36,321 nucleotides of DNA from CAZEIW01 sp964512305. Lineage in GTDB: Bacteria; Pseudomonadota; Gammaproteobacteria; Burkholderiales; Burkholderiaceae_F. The notes beneath the pieces were generated by a model. That model did no database searches. It was not told the origin of the DNA and was given only the letters and a program-made list of their open reading frames with translations. The position numbers and the translations under genes are program-made. Numbering within the stretch: the stretch's first letter is position 1; each line of letters begins with the position of its first letter. The stretch spans positions 1 through 36,321 of the forward strand of contig CAZEIW010000244.1 in the NCBI GenBank assembly GCA_964512305.1, in the 5' to 3' direction. Positions 7,774 to 15,977 of this stretch are shown piece by piece.

Positions 7774-8430
7774 GTGGCCGAACGCTTCAAGCGGCTGGGC
7801 GATCTGGCCTCGTTGCGCGAACGCCTGGCGGTGAAGGCCCAGGCCGAGCGCCTCGCGCGCACAGAGCGCGCGCGCGTCGTGCGCCGCCAGGCGCAGGACT
7901 CGGCGCTACTCGACGACGCGATGCAGGGCGTGACGCCGCTCGCGCCGAGCGGCCGCCGGCGGGCGGCGGCGGTCCCGCGCGCACCGGTGGCGCACCAGCG
8001 GCAGCGCGACGATCGCGCCGCCCTCGCCGAATCGGTTTCGGAGGAGATCGACATCGAGACCCTGCTGGATACCGACGACACGCTGTCCTACCGGCGTGCC
8101 GGGGTCGGGCAGGATGCGCTGCGCAGGCTCCGGCGCGGGCACTGGGTGATCCAGGACCAGCTCGACCTGCACGGCCACCGGGTCGACGAGGCGCGCCTGG
8201 CCTTGGGCCAGTTCGTGCGCGAGGCGTGGCGCCGCGGGCTGCGCTGCGTGCGCGTGATTCACGGCAAGGGGCTGGGCTCCAAGGACCGCGAACCGGTGCT
8301 CAAAAGCCGCGTGCGCCGCTGGCTGGCGCAGCGCGACGAAGTGCTGGCGTTCTGCCAAGCCCGCCCCGCCGAGGGCGGCGCCGGCGCGCTGGTGGTCCTG
8401 CTACGGCCAGGCGCAATTACCGAGCGCTAA
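7774..8430 (+). CDS. Smr-domain (MutS2 C-terminal type) nuclease-like protein
   Basis: A 218-residue protein with an N-terminal charged, Arg/Ala-rich helical region (about 1-90), a short acidic linker, and a C-terminal Smr domain (about 128-212). Diagnostic motifs are LDLHGHRVDEA (130-140), IHGKGLGS (162-169) and the closing GGAGALVVLL (201-210). Smr proteins are DNA or RNA endonucleases. E. coli SmrB cuts mRNA at collided ribosomes, but I cannot tell from sequence whether this one acts on RNA or DNA. The start is GTG at 7774, 25 nt after trxB, so the two genes are probably co-transcribed. No strong ribosome binding site is visible. The half-copy repeat starts 4 nt after the stop and probably ends the transcript. 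Confidence 0.9.
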   Translation: MAERFKRLGDLASLRERLAVKAQAERLARTERARVVRRQAQDSALLDDAMQGVTPLAPSGRRRAAAVPRAPVAHQRQRDDRAALAESVSEEIDIETLLDTDDTLSYRRAGVGQDALRRLRRGHWVIQDQLDLHGHRVDEARLALGQFVREAWRRGLRCVRVIHGKGLGSKDREPVLKSRVRRWLAQRDEVLAFCQARPAEGGAGALVVLLRPGAITER

Positions 8431-8434
8431 GGGT

Positions 8435-8472
8435 CCCCTCTCCCGCTTGCGGGAGAGGGGTAGGGGTGAGGG
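8435..8472. repeat. Interspersed palindromic element, half copy (A)
   Basis: A GC-rich hairpin (CCCCTCTCCCGC / GCGGGAGAGGGG with a TT loop) is followed by the conserved tail AGGGGTGAGGG. It equals one half of the composite element found at 11737, 18640 and 31511. It begins 4 nt after the Smr gene stop, in the convergent gap with glnB, and could act as a transcription terminator for both strands although it has no T-tract. Confidence 0.85.
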
Positions 8473-8511
8473 TTTGCCAGCGCAGCCGAGGCCGCGGCCG
8501 ACATCTGCCCG

Positions 8512-8850
8512 TCAGACCGCGCTTTCGCCGGTCTCGCCGGTGCGGATCCGGACCACGTGCTCGACTTCGCGCACGAAGATCTTGCCATCGCCGATCTTGC
8601 CGGTGCGCGCCGCGCGCGTGATGGCATCGATCGCGCGCTCGACCATCGCGTCGGCAACCACCGCCTCGACCTTGATCTTGGGCAGGAAGTCGACGACGTA
8701 CTCCGCGCCGCGATAAAGCTCGGTGTGTCCTTTCTGCCGCCCGAAGCCCTTGACGTCGGTGACGGTCAGCCCGGACACGCCGACGTCGGCGAGCGCCTCG
8801 CGCACTTCATCCAGCTTGAACGGCTTCACGATTGCGGTGATCAGTTTCAC
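8512..8850 (-). CDS. glnB: Nitrogen regulatory protein P-II
   Basis: Trimeric PII signal protein that senses 2-oxoglutarate and ATP/ADP and is uridylylated by GlnD. The 112-residue protein has the standard start MKLITAIVKPFKLDEVREAL. The T-loop contains the uridylylation target Tyr51 in ELYRGAEYVVDF, and the PII C-terminal signature EHVVRIRTGE is present. The start codon is GTG, overlapping the nadE stop as GTGA, with GGGAGGGG just upstream inside nadE, so translation is coupled to nadE. The nadE-glnB pairing is known in betaproteobacteria and fits a glutamine-using NAD synthetase beside the nitrogen sensor. The absence of a neighbouring amtB favours the glnB rather than glnK name; the proteins themselves are too similar to separate here. 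Confidence 0.93.
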   Translation of the reverse strand: MKLITAIVKPFKLDEVREALADVGVSGLTVTDVKGFGRQKGHTELYRGAEYVVDFLPKIKVEAVVADAMVERAIDAITRAARTGKIGDGKIFVREVEHVVRIRTGETGESAV

Positions 8851-10538
8851 TGGCCCCTCCCGGCGAATGTGGCAATCTTACCCGCCTCGGACTCGTGCCG
8901 GGCCGGCGCCGGCAACTCGTCCTCGTGGAACCGGTTGGTGATCGGGTAGCGCCAGTCGCGCCCGAAGCCGCGGTGCGTGACCCGGATGCCGACCGGCGCC
9001 TGGCGTCGCTTGTATTCGTTGGCGCGGATCAGCCGCACGACCCGCCGCACATCGGCCTCCGCGTAGCCGGCGGCGACGATCTCGCCGACGCTTGCGCCCT
9101 GCTCCATGTAGAGCTCGATCACGGCGTCGAGCACCTCGTACGGCGGCAGCGAGTCCTGGTCGGTCTGGTTCGCCCGCAGCTCGGCACTCGGCGCCCGCTC
9201 CAGGATGCGCTTGGGGATCACGTCCGACAGCCCATTGCGATAGCGGGCCAGCCGGTAGACCAGCGTCTTCAGGATGTCCTTGATCACCGCGAAGCCGCCT
9301 GCCATGTCGCCGTACAGCGTGCAGTAGCCCACGGCCATCTCGCTCTTGTTGCCGGTCGTGAGGACGATCGAACCGGTCTTGTTCGACAGCGCCATCAACA
9401 GCGTGCCCCGCACGCGCGCCTGGATGTTCTCCTCGGCCGTGTCCCACGGCAGTCCGCGGAAATCGGGAGCGAGCGCCCCGAGCAGCGCGTCGAAGGCCGG
9501 CTTGATCGACAGTTCCTGATAGCGCGTCCCGAGGCGCGCCGCCATCTCGCGCGCATCGAGCCGCGAGATGTCGGCCGTGAACTGCGAGCGCATCATCACC
9601 GCGCGCACCCGCCCGGCCCCCAGGGCGTCGTGCGCGAGCGCGAGCGTCAGCGCGGAGTCGACCCCGCCGCTCAGGCCGATGATCGCGCCCGGGAAGCCGT
9701 TCTTGTCGAGATAGTCGCGCAGTCCCAGCTTGAGCGCCGCATAGGCCTGGGCCTCGATCGACCCCTGGGGGTCGCAGCGGCCCGGCTGCGGCACGCCGTC
9801 GACCAGGTCGACCAGCAGCAGATCCTCCTCGAATTCGCGCGCCATCGCGACGAGCTTCCCGCCGCCGTCGAGCGCGAAGGACCCGCCGTCGAACACCAGC
9901 TCGTCCTGGCCGCCGACCAGGTTGGCGTAGATCAGCGCGAGACCGAAACGGCTGACGTTGCGGCGCATGACCTCGATGCGCTGGGCCTGCTTGCCGAGAT
10001 GGAACGGCGAGCCGTTGGGGATCAGAAGGACCTGCGCGCCGGCGGCGGCAGCGCACTCGGGCGCGTACGAGAACCAGGTGTCCTCGCAGATGTTGACGCC
10101 GAAGCGGGTGCCGTGCACCTCGAACACGAACGGGCGGTTGTCCGGCGTGAAGTAGCGCTGCTCGTCGAAAACGTCGTAGTTGGGCAGGTCGTGCTTGCAG
10201 TAGGTGCCGTGCACGACGCCGCGGGCGAGCAGCGATGCCGCGTTGAAGCGCTGACCTTCGCGCGCCAGCGGGTGGCCGACCACGACCTTGAGCTCGGGAA
10301 ACCGCTGCAGCTCGGCCGCAAGGCGGGTCAGCGCCTCGTCGGCGGCAACGTAGAATGCGCGCCGCAGCAGCAGGTCTTCCGGCGGATAGCCGGACAGCGA
10401 GAGCTCCGGCGTCAGAAGCAGGTCGGCACCCGCGGCGGCCGCGCGTTCGGCGGCGTCGAGAATGCGCCTGATATTGCCTTCGAAGTCTCCGACCGTGCAA
10501 TTGATCTGCGCGACCGCGACGCGAACGTGCGAACTCAT
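8847..10538 (-). CDS. nadE: Glutamine-dependent NAD+ synthetase
   Basis: Converts nicotinate adenine dinucleotide to NAD+, using glutamine as nitrogen donor. The 563-residue protein has two domains. The N-terminal nitrilase-type glutaminase (about 1-250) has the expected triad candidates Glu45 (TPELS), Lys115 (CKHDLP) and Cys151 (NICEDTW). The C-terminal ATP pyrophosphatase-type synthetase has the P-loop SGGVDS (290-295). The presence of the glutaminase domain separates it from the shorter ammonia-dependent enzyme of E. coli. The start MSSHVRVAVAQINC at ATG 10538 is preferred; a GTG seven codons upstream is possible. It is divergent from the DUF482 gene (47 nt between starts) and overlaps glnB. 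Confidence 0.95.
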   Translation of the reverse strand: MSSHVRVAVAQINCTVGDFEGNIRRILDAAERAAAAGADLLLTPELSLSGYPPEDLLLRRAFYVAADEALTRLAAELQRFPELKVVVGHPLAREGQRFNAASLLARGVVHGTYCKHDLPNYDVFDEQRYFTPDNRPFVFEVHGTRFGVNICEDTWFSYAPECAAAAGAQVLLIPNGSPFHLGKQAQRIEVMRRNVSRFGLALIYANLVGGQDELVFDGGSFALDGGGKLVAMAREFEEDLLLVDLVDGVPQPGRCDPQGSIEAQAYAALKLGLRDYLDKNGFPGAIIGLSGGVDSALTLALAHDALGAGRVRAVMMRSQFTADISRLDAREMAARLGTRYQELSIKPAFDALLGALAPDFRGLPWDTAEENIQARVRGTLLMALSNKTGSIVLTTGNKSEMAVGYCTLYGDMAGGFAVIKDILKTLVYRLARYRNGLSDVIPKRILERAPSAELRANQTDQDSLPPYEVLDAVIELYMEQGASVGEIVAAGYAEADVRRVVRLIRANEYKRRQAPVGIRVTHRGFGRDWRYPITNRFHEDELPAPARHESEAGKIATFAGRGQ

Positions 10539-10585
10539 CGACCCGAGGGGAACCGCCACCGTTGAAACCGCACGGCCATTATCGC

Positions 10586-11734
10586 ATGCGTCTGCTCGCG
10601 CGCATGGACGAGATCGGCCGCGAGGCGTGGAACCGGCTGCTCGCCGAGGACCGCGACGCGACGCCGTTCATCGGCTACGACTTCCTGCATGCGCTGCATG
10701 AGAGCCATTGCGCGGTTCCGCGCACCGGTTGGGCCCCGCGCATGCTCTGCCTGTGGGAGGGTCCGGACGCTTCGGGACGCGAGCGGCTGGCTGGCGCGGT
10801 GCCCCTTTATCTGAAGTCGCATTCGTACGGCGAATACGTGTTCGACTGGTCGTGGGCCGATGCGCATGCCCGGCAGGGTCTGGCCTATTACCCGAAGTGG
10901 CTCGCGGCGGTGCCGTTCACGCCGGTCCCGGGCAGCCGCCTGATCGCGGCCGACGACGGGTCTCGGCGGGCGCTTGCCGCCGCGCTGGCCGGCACCGCGC
11001 AGGAGTCCGGCCTGTCGTCGCTGCACGTGCTGCTGCTGCCGCAGGCGCAGGCGCAGATGCTCGCCGAGCAGGGACTGCTGGTGCGACGGGGTGTGCAGTT
11101 CCACTGGCGCAACGCGGGATACGCCGACTTCGAGCAGTTCCTTGGCGCCCTGACCCAGGTCAAGCGCAAGAAGATCCGCGCCGAGCGGCGCAAGGTCGCC
11201 CAGGCCGGTGTGCGCCTGGAGCGGCTCGTCGGCGACGAGATCACGGAATCCGACTGGCGCTTCTTCGACCGCTGCTACCGCAACACGTACGCCGAGCACG
11301 GGTCGACGCCTTACCTGAGCCTGCAGTTCTTCCTGGCGCTCGCGCGCTCGATGCCCGGGCAGCTGCTGCTGGTCAAGGCGCTGCGAGGCACGCGGCCGGT
11401 CGCGACCGCACTGGCGATCTTCGACCCCAACCCCGGGCGCGGCGCGCTATACGGCCGCTACTGGGGCGCGATCGAACGCGTCGACTGCCTGCATTTCGAG
11501 TGCTGCTACTACCAGCTGATCGAGTTCGCGATCGAGCGGCGGCTCGCCGTCTTCGAGGGCGGCGCGCAGGGCGCGCACAAGCTCGCGCGCGGACTCGACC
11601 CGGTAGAGACGTGCTCGGCGCACTGGATCGCCGAGCCGAAGCTGCGCGCGGCGATCGAGCGCGCGGTGCTGCGGGAAGCGCAGGATGTCGCGCAGGCGAT
11701 CGACGAGTTGAACGAGCACCGGGCGCTGCGCTGA
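10586..11734 (+). CDS. FemAB-like N-acyltransferase family protein (DUF482)
   Basis: A 382-residue protein of the COG3146/DUF482 family, predicted GNAT-fold N-acyltransferases related to peptidoglycan-bridge (FemAB) enzymes. Its substrate is not known. Family-typical stretches are TPFIGYDFLHALHES near the N-terminus, PLYLKSHSYGEYVFDWSWA, the basic region VKRKKIRAERRKV, and EGGAQGAHKLARGLDPVET near the C-terminus. The ATG at 10586 is chosen over an in-frame TTG 8 codons upstream; no clear ribosome binding site helps. It is divergent from nadE and its stop codon is 2 nt from composite repeat B. The neighbours do not reveal a pathway. No signal peptide or membrane segment is seen, so it is probably cytoplasmic. 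Confidence 0.85.
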   Translation: MRLLARMDEIGREAWNRLLAEDRDATPFIGYDFLHALHESHCAVPRTGWAPRMLCLWEGPDASGRERLAGAVPLYLKSHSYGEYVFDWSWADAHARQGLAYYPKWLAAVPFTPVPGSRLIAADDGSRRALAAALAGTAQESGLSSLHVLLLPQAQAQMLAEQGLLVRRGVQFHWRNAGYADFEQFLGALTQVKRKKIRAERRKVAQAGVRLERLVGDEITESDWRFFDRCYRNTYAEHGSTPYLSLQFFLALARSMPGQLLLVKALRGTRPVATALAIFDPNPGRGALYGRYWGAIERVDCLHFECCYYQLIEFAIERRLAVFEGGAQGAHKLARGLDPVETCSAHWIAEPKLRAAIERAVLREAQDVAQAIDELNEHRALR

Positions 11735-11736
11735 CG

Positions 11737-11835
11737 CCCCTCTCCCGCTCGCGGGAGAGGGGCGGGGGTGAGGGTGGCAGCGGAGCTTCGGCGCCTGCCC
11801 TCACCCCGGCCCTCTCCCGCAAGCGGGAGAGGGGG
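11737..11835. repeat. Interspersed palindromic element, composite copy (B)
   Basis: Two hairpins (CCCCTCTCCCGC / GCGGGAGAGGGG type) in opposite orientation with internal tails GGGGTGAGGG and CCCTCACCCC flank a spacer containing CGGAGCTTCG. The whole ~100-bp unit can fold as one large cruciform. It fills the convergent gap between the DUF482 gene (stop 11734) and the DUF2059 gene (stop 11842), so it probably terminates transcription from both sides. Confidence 0.88.
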
Positions 11836-11841
11836 CAAATG

Positions 11842-12339
11842 CTACTTCGCGGCCTTCGCCTCCTCCACCGCCTCCTGCGTCACCGCCTTCATCCGCTCCA
11901 TCATCGGCGCCAGACGCGACTGCATGATCGTCATGCTCTTTTGCATGACCACGGGCATCTTCTCCACGAACGCCGCGCCGGCCGGGCTCCGGTAGAACGC
12001 GATCAGGCCGTCGATCTCCTCCTGGGTGAAGCTCTCCTGATACACCTGCACGTAGAGGGATCGCATCTTCGACCAGCTGAGCTCCTCCTTGATCACCTGC
12101 GCGTACTTCGCCATCTTGGCGTCGCAGATCTGCTGCTGCGCAGGGGTCAGGTGCTCGTTCTTCGTCGCCGCCGCCACGGACTGCCGGGTCATCTGGTCGA
12201 TGGTGGCGAGCATGTTGTCCAGGAGCTTTTCCGACTTCGTGATGGCCAGCAGCGTGTCGATCGATTCCGCGCTCGGCGGCGCCGCGCAGACCGCCTGGGT
12301 GAAAGCCACGGCGGCAACGGCAATCACGAGTCTTCGCAT
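11842..12339 (-). CDS. DUF2059 family exported protein
   Basis: A 165-residue protein with a signal peptide (MRRLVIAVAAVAF... ending Cys-Ala-Ala, about residues 1-20) and a mature helical domain. FTQEEIDGLIAFYRSPAGAAF is the signature of the DUF2059 family, whose function is unknown. The second of two close ATG codons is preferred because GGAAGG lies 10 nt before it; the first (12348) would leave only about 1 nt to the ribosome binding site. It starts 29 nt after the permease-peptidase stop on the same strand, so it may be the last gene of that operon and a periplasmic partner of it. This link is inferred only from position. Confidence 0.85.
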   Translation of the reverse strand: MRRLVIAVAAVAFTQAVCAAPPSAESIDTLLAITKSEKLLDNMLATIDQMTRQSVAAATKNEHLTPAQQQICDAKMAKYAQVIKEELSWSKMRSLYVQVYQESFTQEEIDGLIAFYRSPAGAAFVEKMPVVMQKSMTIMQSRLAPMMERMKAVTQEAVEEAKAAK

Positions 12340-12368
12340 GATTCGCATCCCTTCCAGGAATCGGTGTC

Positions 12369-15300
12369 CTATTCGAGCTCGACCCGCGTCAGGTTGTCGT
12401 CCGAATTGCGGTCGATCCGCTTGTTATACGGATCGACGCCGACGAATTTCGGCAGCCGGTCGGTCACCAGCGTCACTTCCTGCCTGCCGGTCGTGATCGC
12501 GCGCCGCTCCAGCGTCAGCACCGAATCGCGCCGGTAGCCCTTCTTGCCGGGCTCGTCGGTGAAGGCCCCGAGGTCGAACGGCTCGTCGAGCGGAACCTCG
12601 GTCTCCCTGCCCTTCCCATCAGCGTACAACTTCCGCCCCTCGACCATGAAGCGGACCTCGTACCTGCCATCGGGCAATCGTTTCGCCTTTGCTTCGGTCG
12701 CCTTCATGTCATACAGCGTGATCCGGTCGAACAGATCGGTGATCAGCGCGTCGTTCTGCGCGCCGGCCTGCGCGCGCAGCAGTTGCAGGAAATCGGTCGT
12801 CGACGGATACGGCGCCGGCTTGAAACCGTATTGGGCGATCAAGCCGGCCAGTGCGCGATTGACCGCGTCCGCGCCGACGACCTCCTTGAGCCAGTACATC
12901 GCGAGCGCGCCCTTGTTGTAGTGGATGTAGGGCTGGTTCTCGACCCGGTCGAGCGGAAGCTCCTCGACGACCTCCCCGCCGCGGTTGCGCAGGTAGCGGT
13001 CGAGCTCGCCCTTCAGGAACTTGCGGATCTGCTCGCGGCCGTAAAGCTTCTCCATCACCAGCAGCGCCGAATACTGCGCGAACGATTCCGACAGCATCGT
13101 CATGCCCTGCTTGTCGGCGCCGATGACCTGGTGAGCCCACCATTGGTGGGCGATCTCGTGCGCGGTGGCAAAAGTGACGAAATCGATCGTCTCGTCGCTG
13201 CGGGCCTCGTGGAAGCTCTGGATGAAGCCGATGCCTTCCGAGTACGGCACCGTGTTCGCGAACGATTGGGCGAACGTCTCGTAGGCGGGGAATTCGATGA
13301 TGCGCGCCTGCCGGAACTGGTACGGCCCGAAGCTGGCGCTGAACACGTCGAGCGAGACCTTCATCGCGTCGAGCATCCGCTGCACGTTGTACTCGTGCGC
13401 GGGGTTGTAGTAGACGGCCAGCTCGACCGGCTTGCCGTCGGGCCCCGCCCACCTGTCTTTCCTGACCGCGTATCGCGCGGACTGGATCGAGAAGAAATGC
13501 AGGATGGGCGCATCGGTGCGCGTCACCAGGGTGCGGCGGCCGCCGCTCACGGTATCGCTGACGGTGTAGCCGGGCGCGATCGGGGTCTGATCGGCGTCGG
13601 TGGTCACCTTGATCTCGGCGTCCACCCAGTCGCTGTCATGGCGCACGTACTGGTACGCGGTCGCCGCCTGGTCCTCGAGCTTCGGGGGCCGCAGCTCGGC
13701 CGGCAGGCCATGCTTGCGCCGCTTGGCGCGCTCGGTGAGCAGCTCCTGGCGGCTCATGCCCAGCATCGGCGCGATCTCGAAGTTGTTGAGGAACGTGCCG
13801 TTTTCGACGATGCGTGTCAGCGGCCGGTCGTTGGGGAATCCGCGCTCCTCCAGCAGCGTCTCGAAGCGCAGCGTGCGCCGCTCGCCGGGCTGCATCGGCG
13901 GGTCGAAGGCGTAGATCCGGTAGTTGAAGTCGGGGTACTCCTTCTCGAGTCTCGTTCCCGGAACTTCGAGTGCCAGCAGCTTCAACCGCCGCTCCCAGCG
14001 CACGTGCACCTGAGCGAGCGGAGCTCCGGTCCGGTTCTCGATCACATAACTGCCCGCGGTCCGCGCGCGCGCCTGGGACGGCCACAGCTCGACGGCGAGC
14101 TTTGCGTCGACGATGCGCGGCTGCGGCGTGTTCTCGAAGCCGAGCAGCGCCTTCTCGTACTCGGCGGTCCATCGCTCGACGTCGGGTTTCGTCCGGTACT
14201 CGTTGAGCACGTTCGTGTTGTACCAGCAGAACGCGCCGATCCCGATCCAGGCAAGCGCGGCCGCTCCCAGCAGCCGCCCGGCAGGCCCGGCGAGCCTCGC
14301 CTTCGCCCGCCCGAAGCGCACGCGCAGGCGCGCTTCGGTGCCGCGCCGCCACAGCAGGTGCGCGCCGACCGCCAGCATGAGCCCGAAAGCGAGCCAGTAG
14401 GCCTCGAACCAGGCGCGGCCGATCCAGAACCGGCCCATGCCGTTCATGTCGGAAAGCGGCACCTGGGGCCCGCCCCCGTAGTCGTACAGGTGATGCTCGA
14501 ACCCCGCCGTGGCCAGCGTTGTCGCCGCGACCACGTAGACCAGCATCACCGCCCAACCCGTGAACTTGTGCGGCACGATCACCTGCACGAACACGGCGAG
14601 CACGGCGAGCAGCACGGCCCCGATCAGCGAGGGCACGACGAACCACCACAGATAGGCGCCGAGCTCGAGGCGGAAGTAGCCGTGGAAGACCTGGAACAGC
14701 GCCGCGGTGACGACGCCGACCACCACGGTGGCGAGCAGCACCAGCGAGATCGCGAGCATCTTGGGCAGCGCGAACGCCCAGTCCGGCGCGGGGGTCGCAT
14801 CGACCATCTCGTGGATGCGGCGCTCGCGGTCGCGCCAGACCAGTTCGCCCGCGTAGTAGATGGCGACGATGATCGGGATGAACGTGTAGGCGCCTTCGAG
14901 CACCTGCACCATCACGCGCGTCACCGGCAGGTATTCCGTGCCGCGGTCCTCGACCGTGGCGAACAACCCCCCCAATGCGTTGAACGCGCCGATCGCGAGC
15001 AGCACGAAGAACGCCGGGCTCTTGAAGACGAAAGCCATGTCGAAGCGCGTCAGCGCCGCGAACTGGGGCCACGCGGGGCCGCCGCGCGCGGCCGCGACCG
15101 CCTGCGTCGCGGCTGCGCGCGCCACGGGCGCGGCTTCCGGCGGCACCGCACCGGCCGCTGCGGCACGGCGTCCGCGCGCCTCGAAGCGGAACAACCGGTA
15201 GGCCAGCGCAAACAGCACCCCGCCCGCCCCGAGCCAGATCGACCGGTTGACCAGGAGCAAACCCGTGAGCGCGGGCAGGCTCGCGTTGCGATCGTAGGCG

Positions 15301-15968
15301 GTCCAGTACTTCGTGACCTTGACCAGTGCGGCGACGCCGAAAGGATCGGACAGCGCCGACACCGTGTCGAACGCGGGATCTCGCAGCAGCACGCGCGTCA
15401 CGAGGAACAGCACCAGGAACGCCACGACGCCGACGTAAGTCCACATCATCGAGCGCGTCGCGGTGGCCAGCGCGAAGAAGCCCGCGCTCGTCACCAGCAG
15501 CGTCGGCAGGCCGAACAGGAACACCGCGTACAGGTAGTGCGCGGCGACGAACGGCCCCAGCTTCTCGGGATCGATCCACGGCATCCACGATCCGACCAGC
15601 ATCCCGAGCGGCACGCTGAGCATCACGAGGAAGGCGACCGCCAGCGCGCCGGCGAACCGTCCGACCAGGTAGTCGAACTTGCTCACGCGCGTGGCGCGGA
15701 TGATCGGCGCGAAGCCGGTCTCGTCGTCGCGGATCACGACGTTGGCGACGAAGGCCGTCACGACGAAGACCGCGAACACGTTCATGATCGCCAGCGTCTG
15801 CAGGATCGCGTAGGGCGAATTCACGTGCACGTTGCCTTTCGCGCCGATCTGGATCTGGTCGACCGTCACCGAACCGAAGGTCAGCAGGAAGAACAGCGCG
15901 AAGCCGATGAAGAACAGCGGCGAGCGCAGCTGCAGCCGCGCTTCGAACCCCGCGATGCGAGCCAGCAT
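12369..15968 (-). CDS. ABC-2-type permease fused to an M1-family metallopeptidase domain
   Basis: A 1199-residue membrane protein. The N-terminal half has two ABC-2-like permease blocks of about six helices each (about residues 1-270 and 300-590), separated by an Ala-rich linker. Each block starts with a short amphipathic region (RIAGFEARLQLRSPLFF and LTRFDMAFVFKSPAFF). The C-terminal half is an M1 (gluzincin) peptidase-like domain with the zinc motif HEIAH (937-941) followed by QWW, and the third ligand candidate Glu961 in LSESFAQY. The spacing is 19 rather than the usual 18 residues. The GxMEN exopeptidase motif is not recognisable; YSEGIGFI lies in that region. The partner ATPase gene is 9 nt upstream. 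The peptidase should face the periplasm if topology is standard. The substrate is unknown; export of, or processing coupled to, a peptide is a guess. Confidence 0.9.
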   Translation of the reverse strand: MLARIAGFEARLQLRSPLFFIGFALFFLLTFGSVTVDQIQIGAKGNVHVNSPYAILQTLAIMNVFAVFVVTAFVANVVIRDDETGFAPIIRATRVSKFDYLVGRFAGALAVAFLVMLSVPLGMLVGSWMPWIDPEKLGPFVAAHYLYAVFLFGLPTLLVTSAGFFALATATRSMMWTYVGVVAFLVLFLVTRVLLRDPAFDTVSALSDPFGVAALVKVTKYWTAYDRNASLPALTGLLLVNRSIWLGAGGVLFALAYRLFRFEARGRRAAAAGAVPPEAAPVARAAATQAVAAARGGPAWPQFAALTRFDMAFVFKSPAFFVLLAIGAFNALGGLFATVEDRGTEYLPVTRVMVQVLEGAYTFIPIIVAIYYAGELVWRDRERRIHEMVDATPAPDWAFALPKMLAISLVLLATVVVGVVTAALFQVFHGYFRLELGAYLWWFVVPSLIGAVLLAVLAVFVQVIVPHKFTGWAVMLVYVVAATTLATAGFEHHLYDYGGGPQVPLSDMNGMGRFWIGRAWFEAYWLAFGLMLAVGAHLLWRRGTEARLRVRFGRAKARLAGPAGRLLGAAALAWIGIGAFCWYNTNVLNEYRTKPDVERWTAEYEKALLGFENTPQPRIVDAKLAVELWPSQARARTAGSYVIENRTGAPLAQVHVRWERRLKLLALEVPGTRLEKEYPDFNYRIYAFDPPMQPGERRTLRFETLLEERGFPNDRPLTRIVENGTFLNNFEIAPMLGMSRQELLTERAKRRKHGLPAELRPPKLEDQAATAYQYVRHDSDWVDAEIKVTTDADQTPIAPGYTVSDTVSGGRRTLVTRTDAPILHFFSIQSARYAVRKDRWAGPDGKPVELAVYYNPAHEYNVQRMLDAMKVSLDVFSASFGPYQFRQARIIEFPAYETFAQSFANTVPYSEGIGFIQSFHEARSDETIDFVTFATAHEIAHQWWAHQVIGADKQGMTMLSESFAQYSALLVMEKLYGREQIRKFLKGELDRYLRNRGGEVVEELPLDRVENQPYIHYNKGALAMYWLKEVVGADAVNRALAGLIAQYGFKPAPYPSTTDFLQLLRAQAGAQNDALITDLFDRITLYDMKATEAKAKRLPDGRYEVRFMVEGRKLYADGKGRETEVPLDEPFDLGAFTDEPGKKGYRRDSVLTLERRAITTGRQEVTLVTDRLPKFVGVDPYNKRIDRNSDDNLTRVELE

Positions 15969-15977
15969 CGGCCGCCC

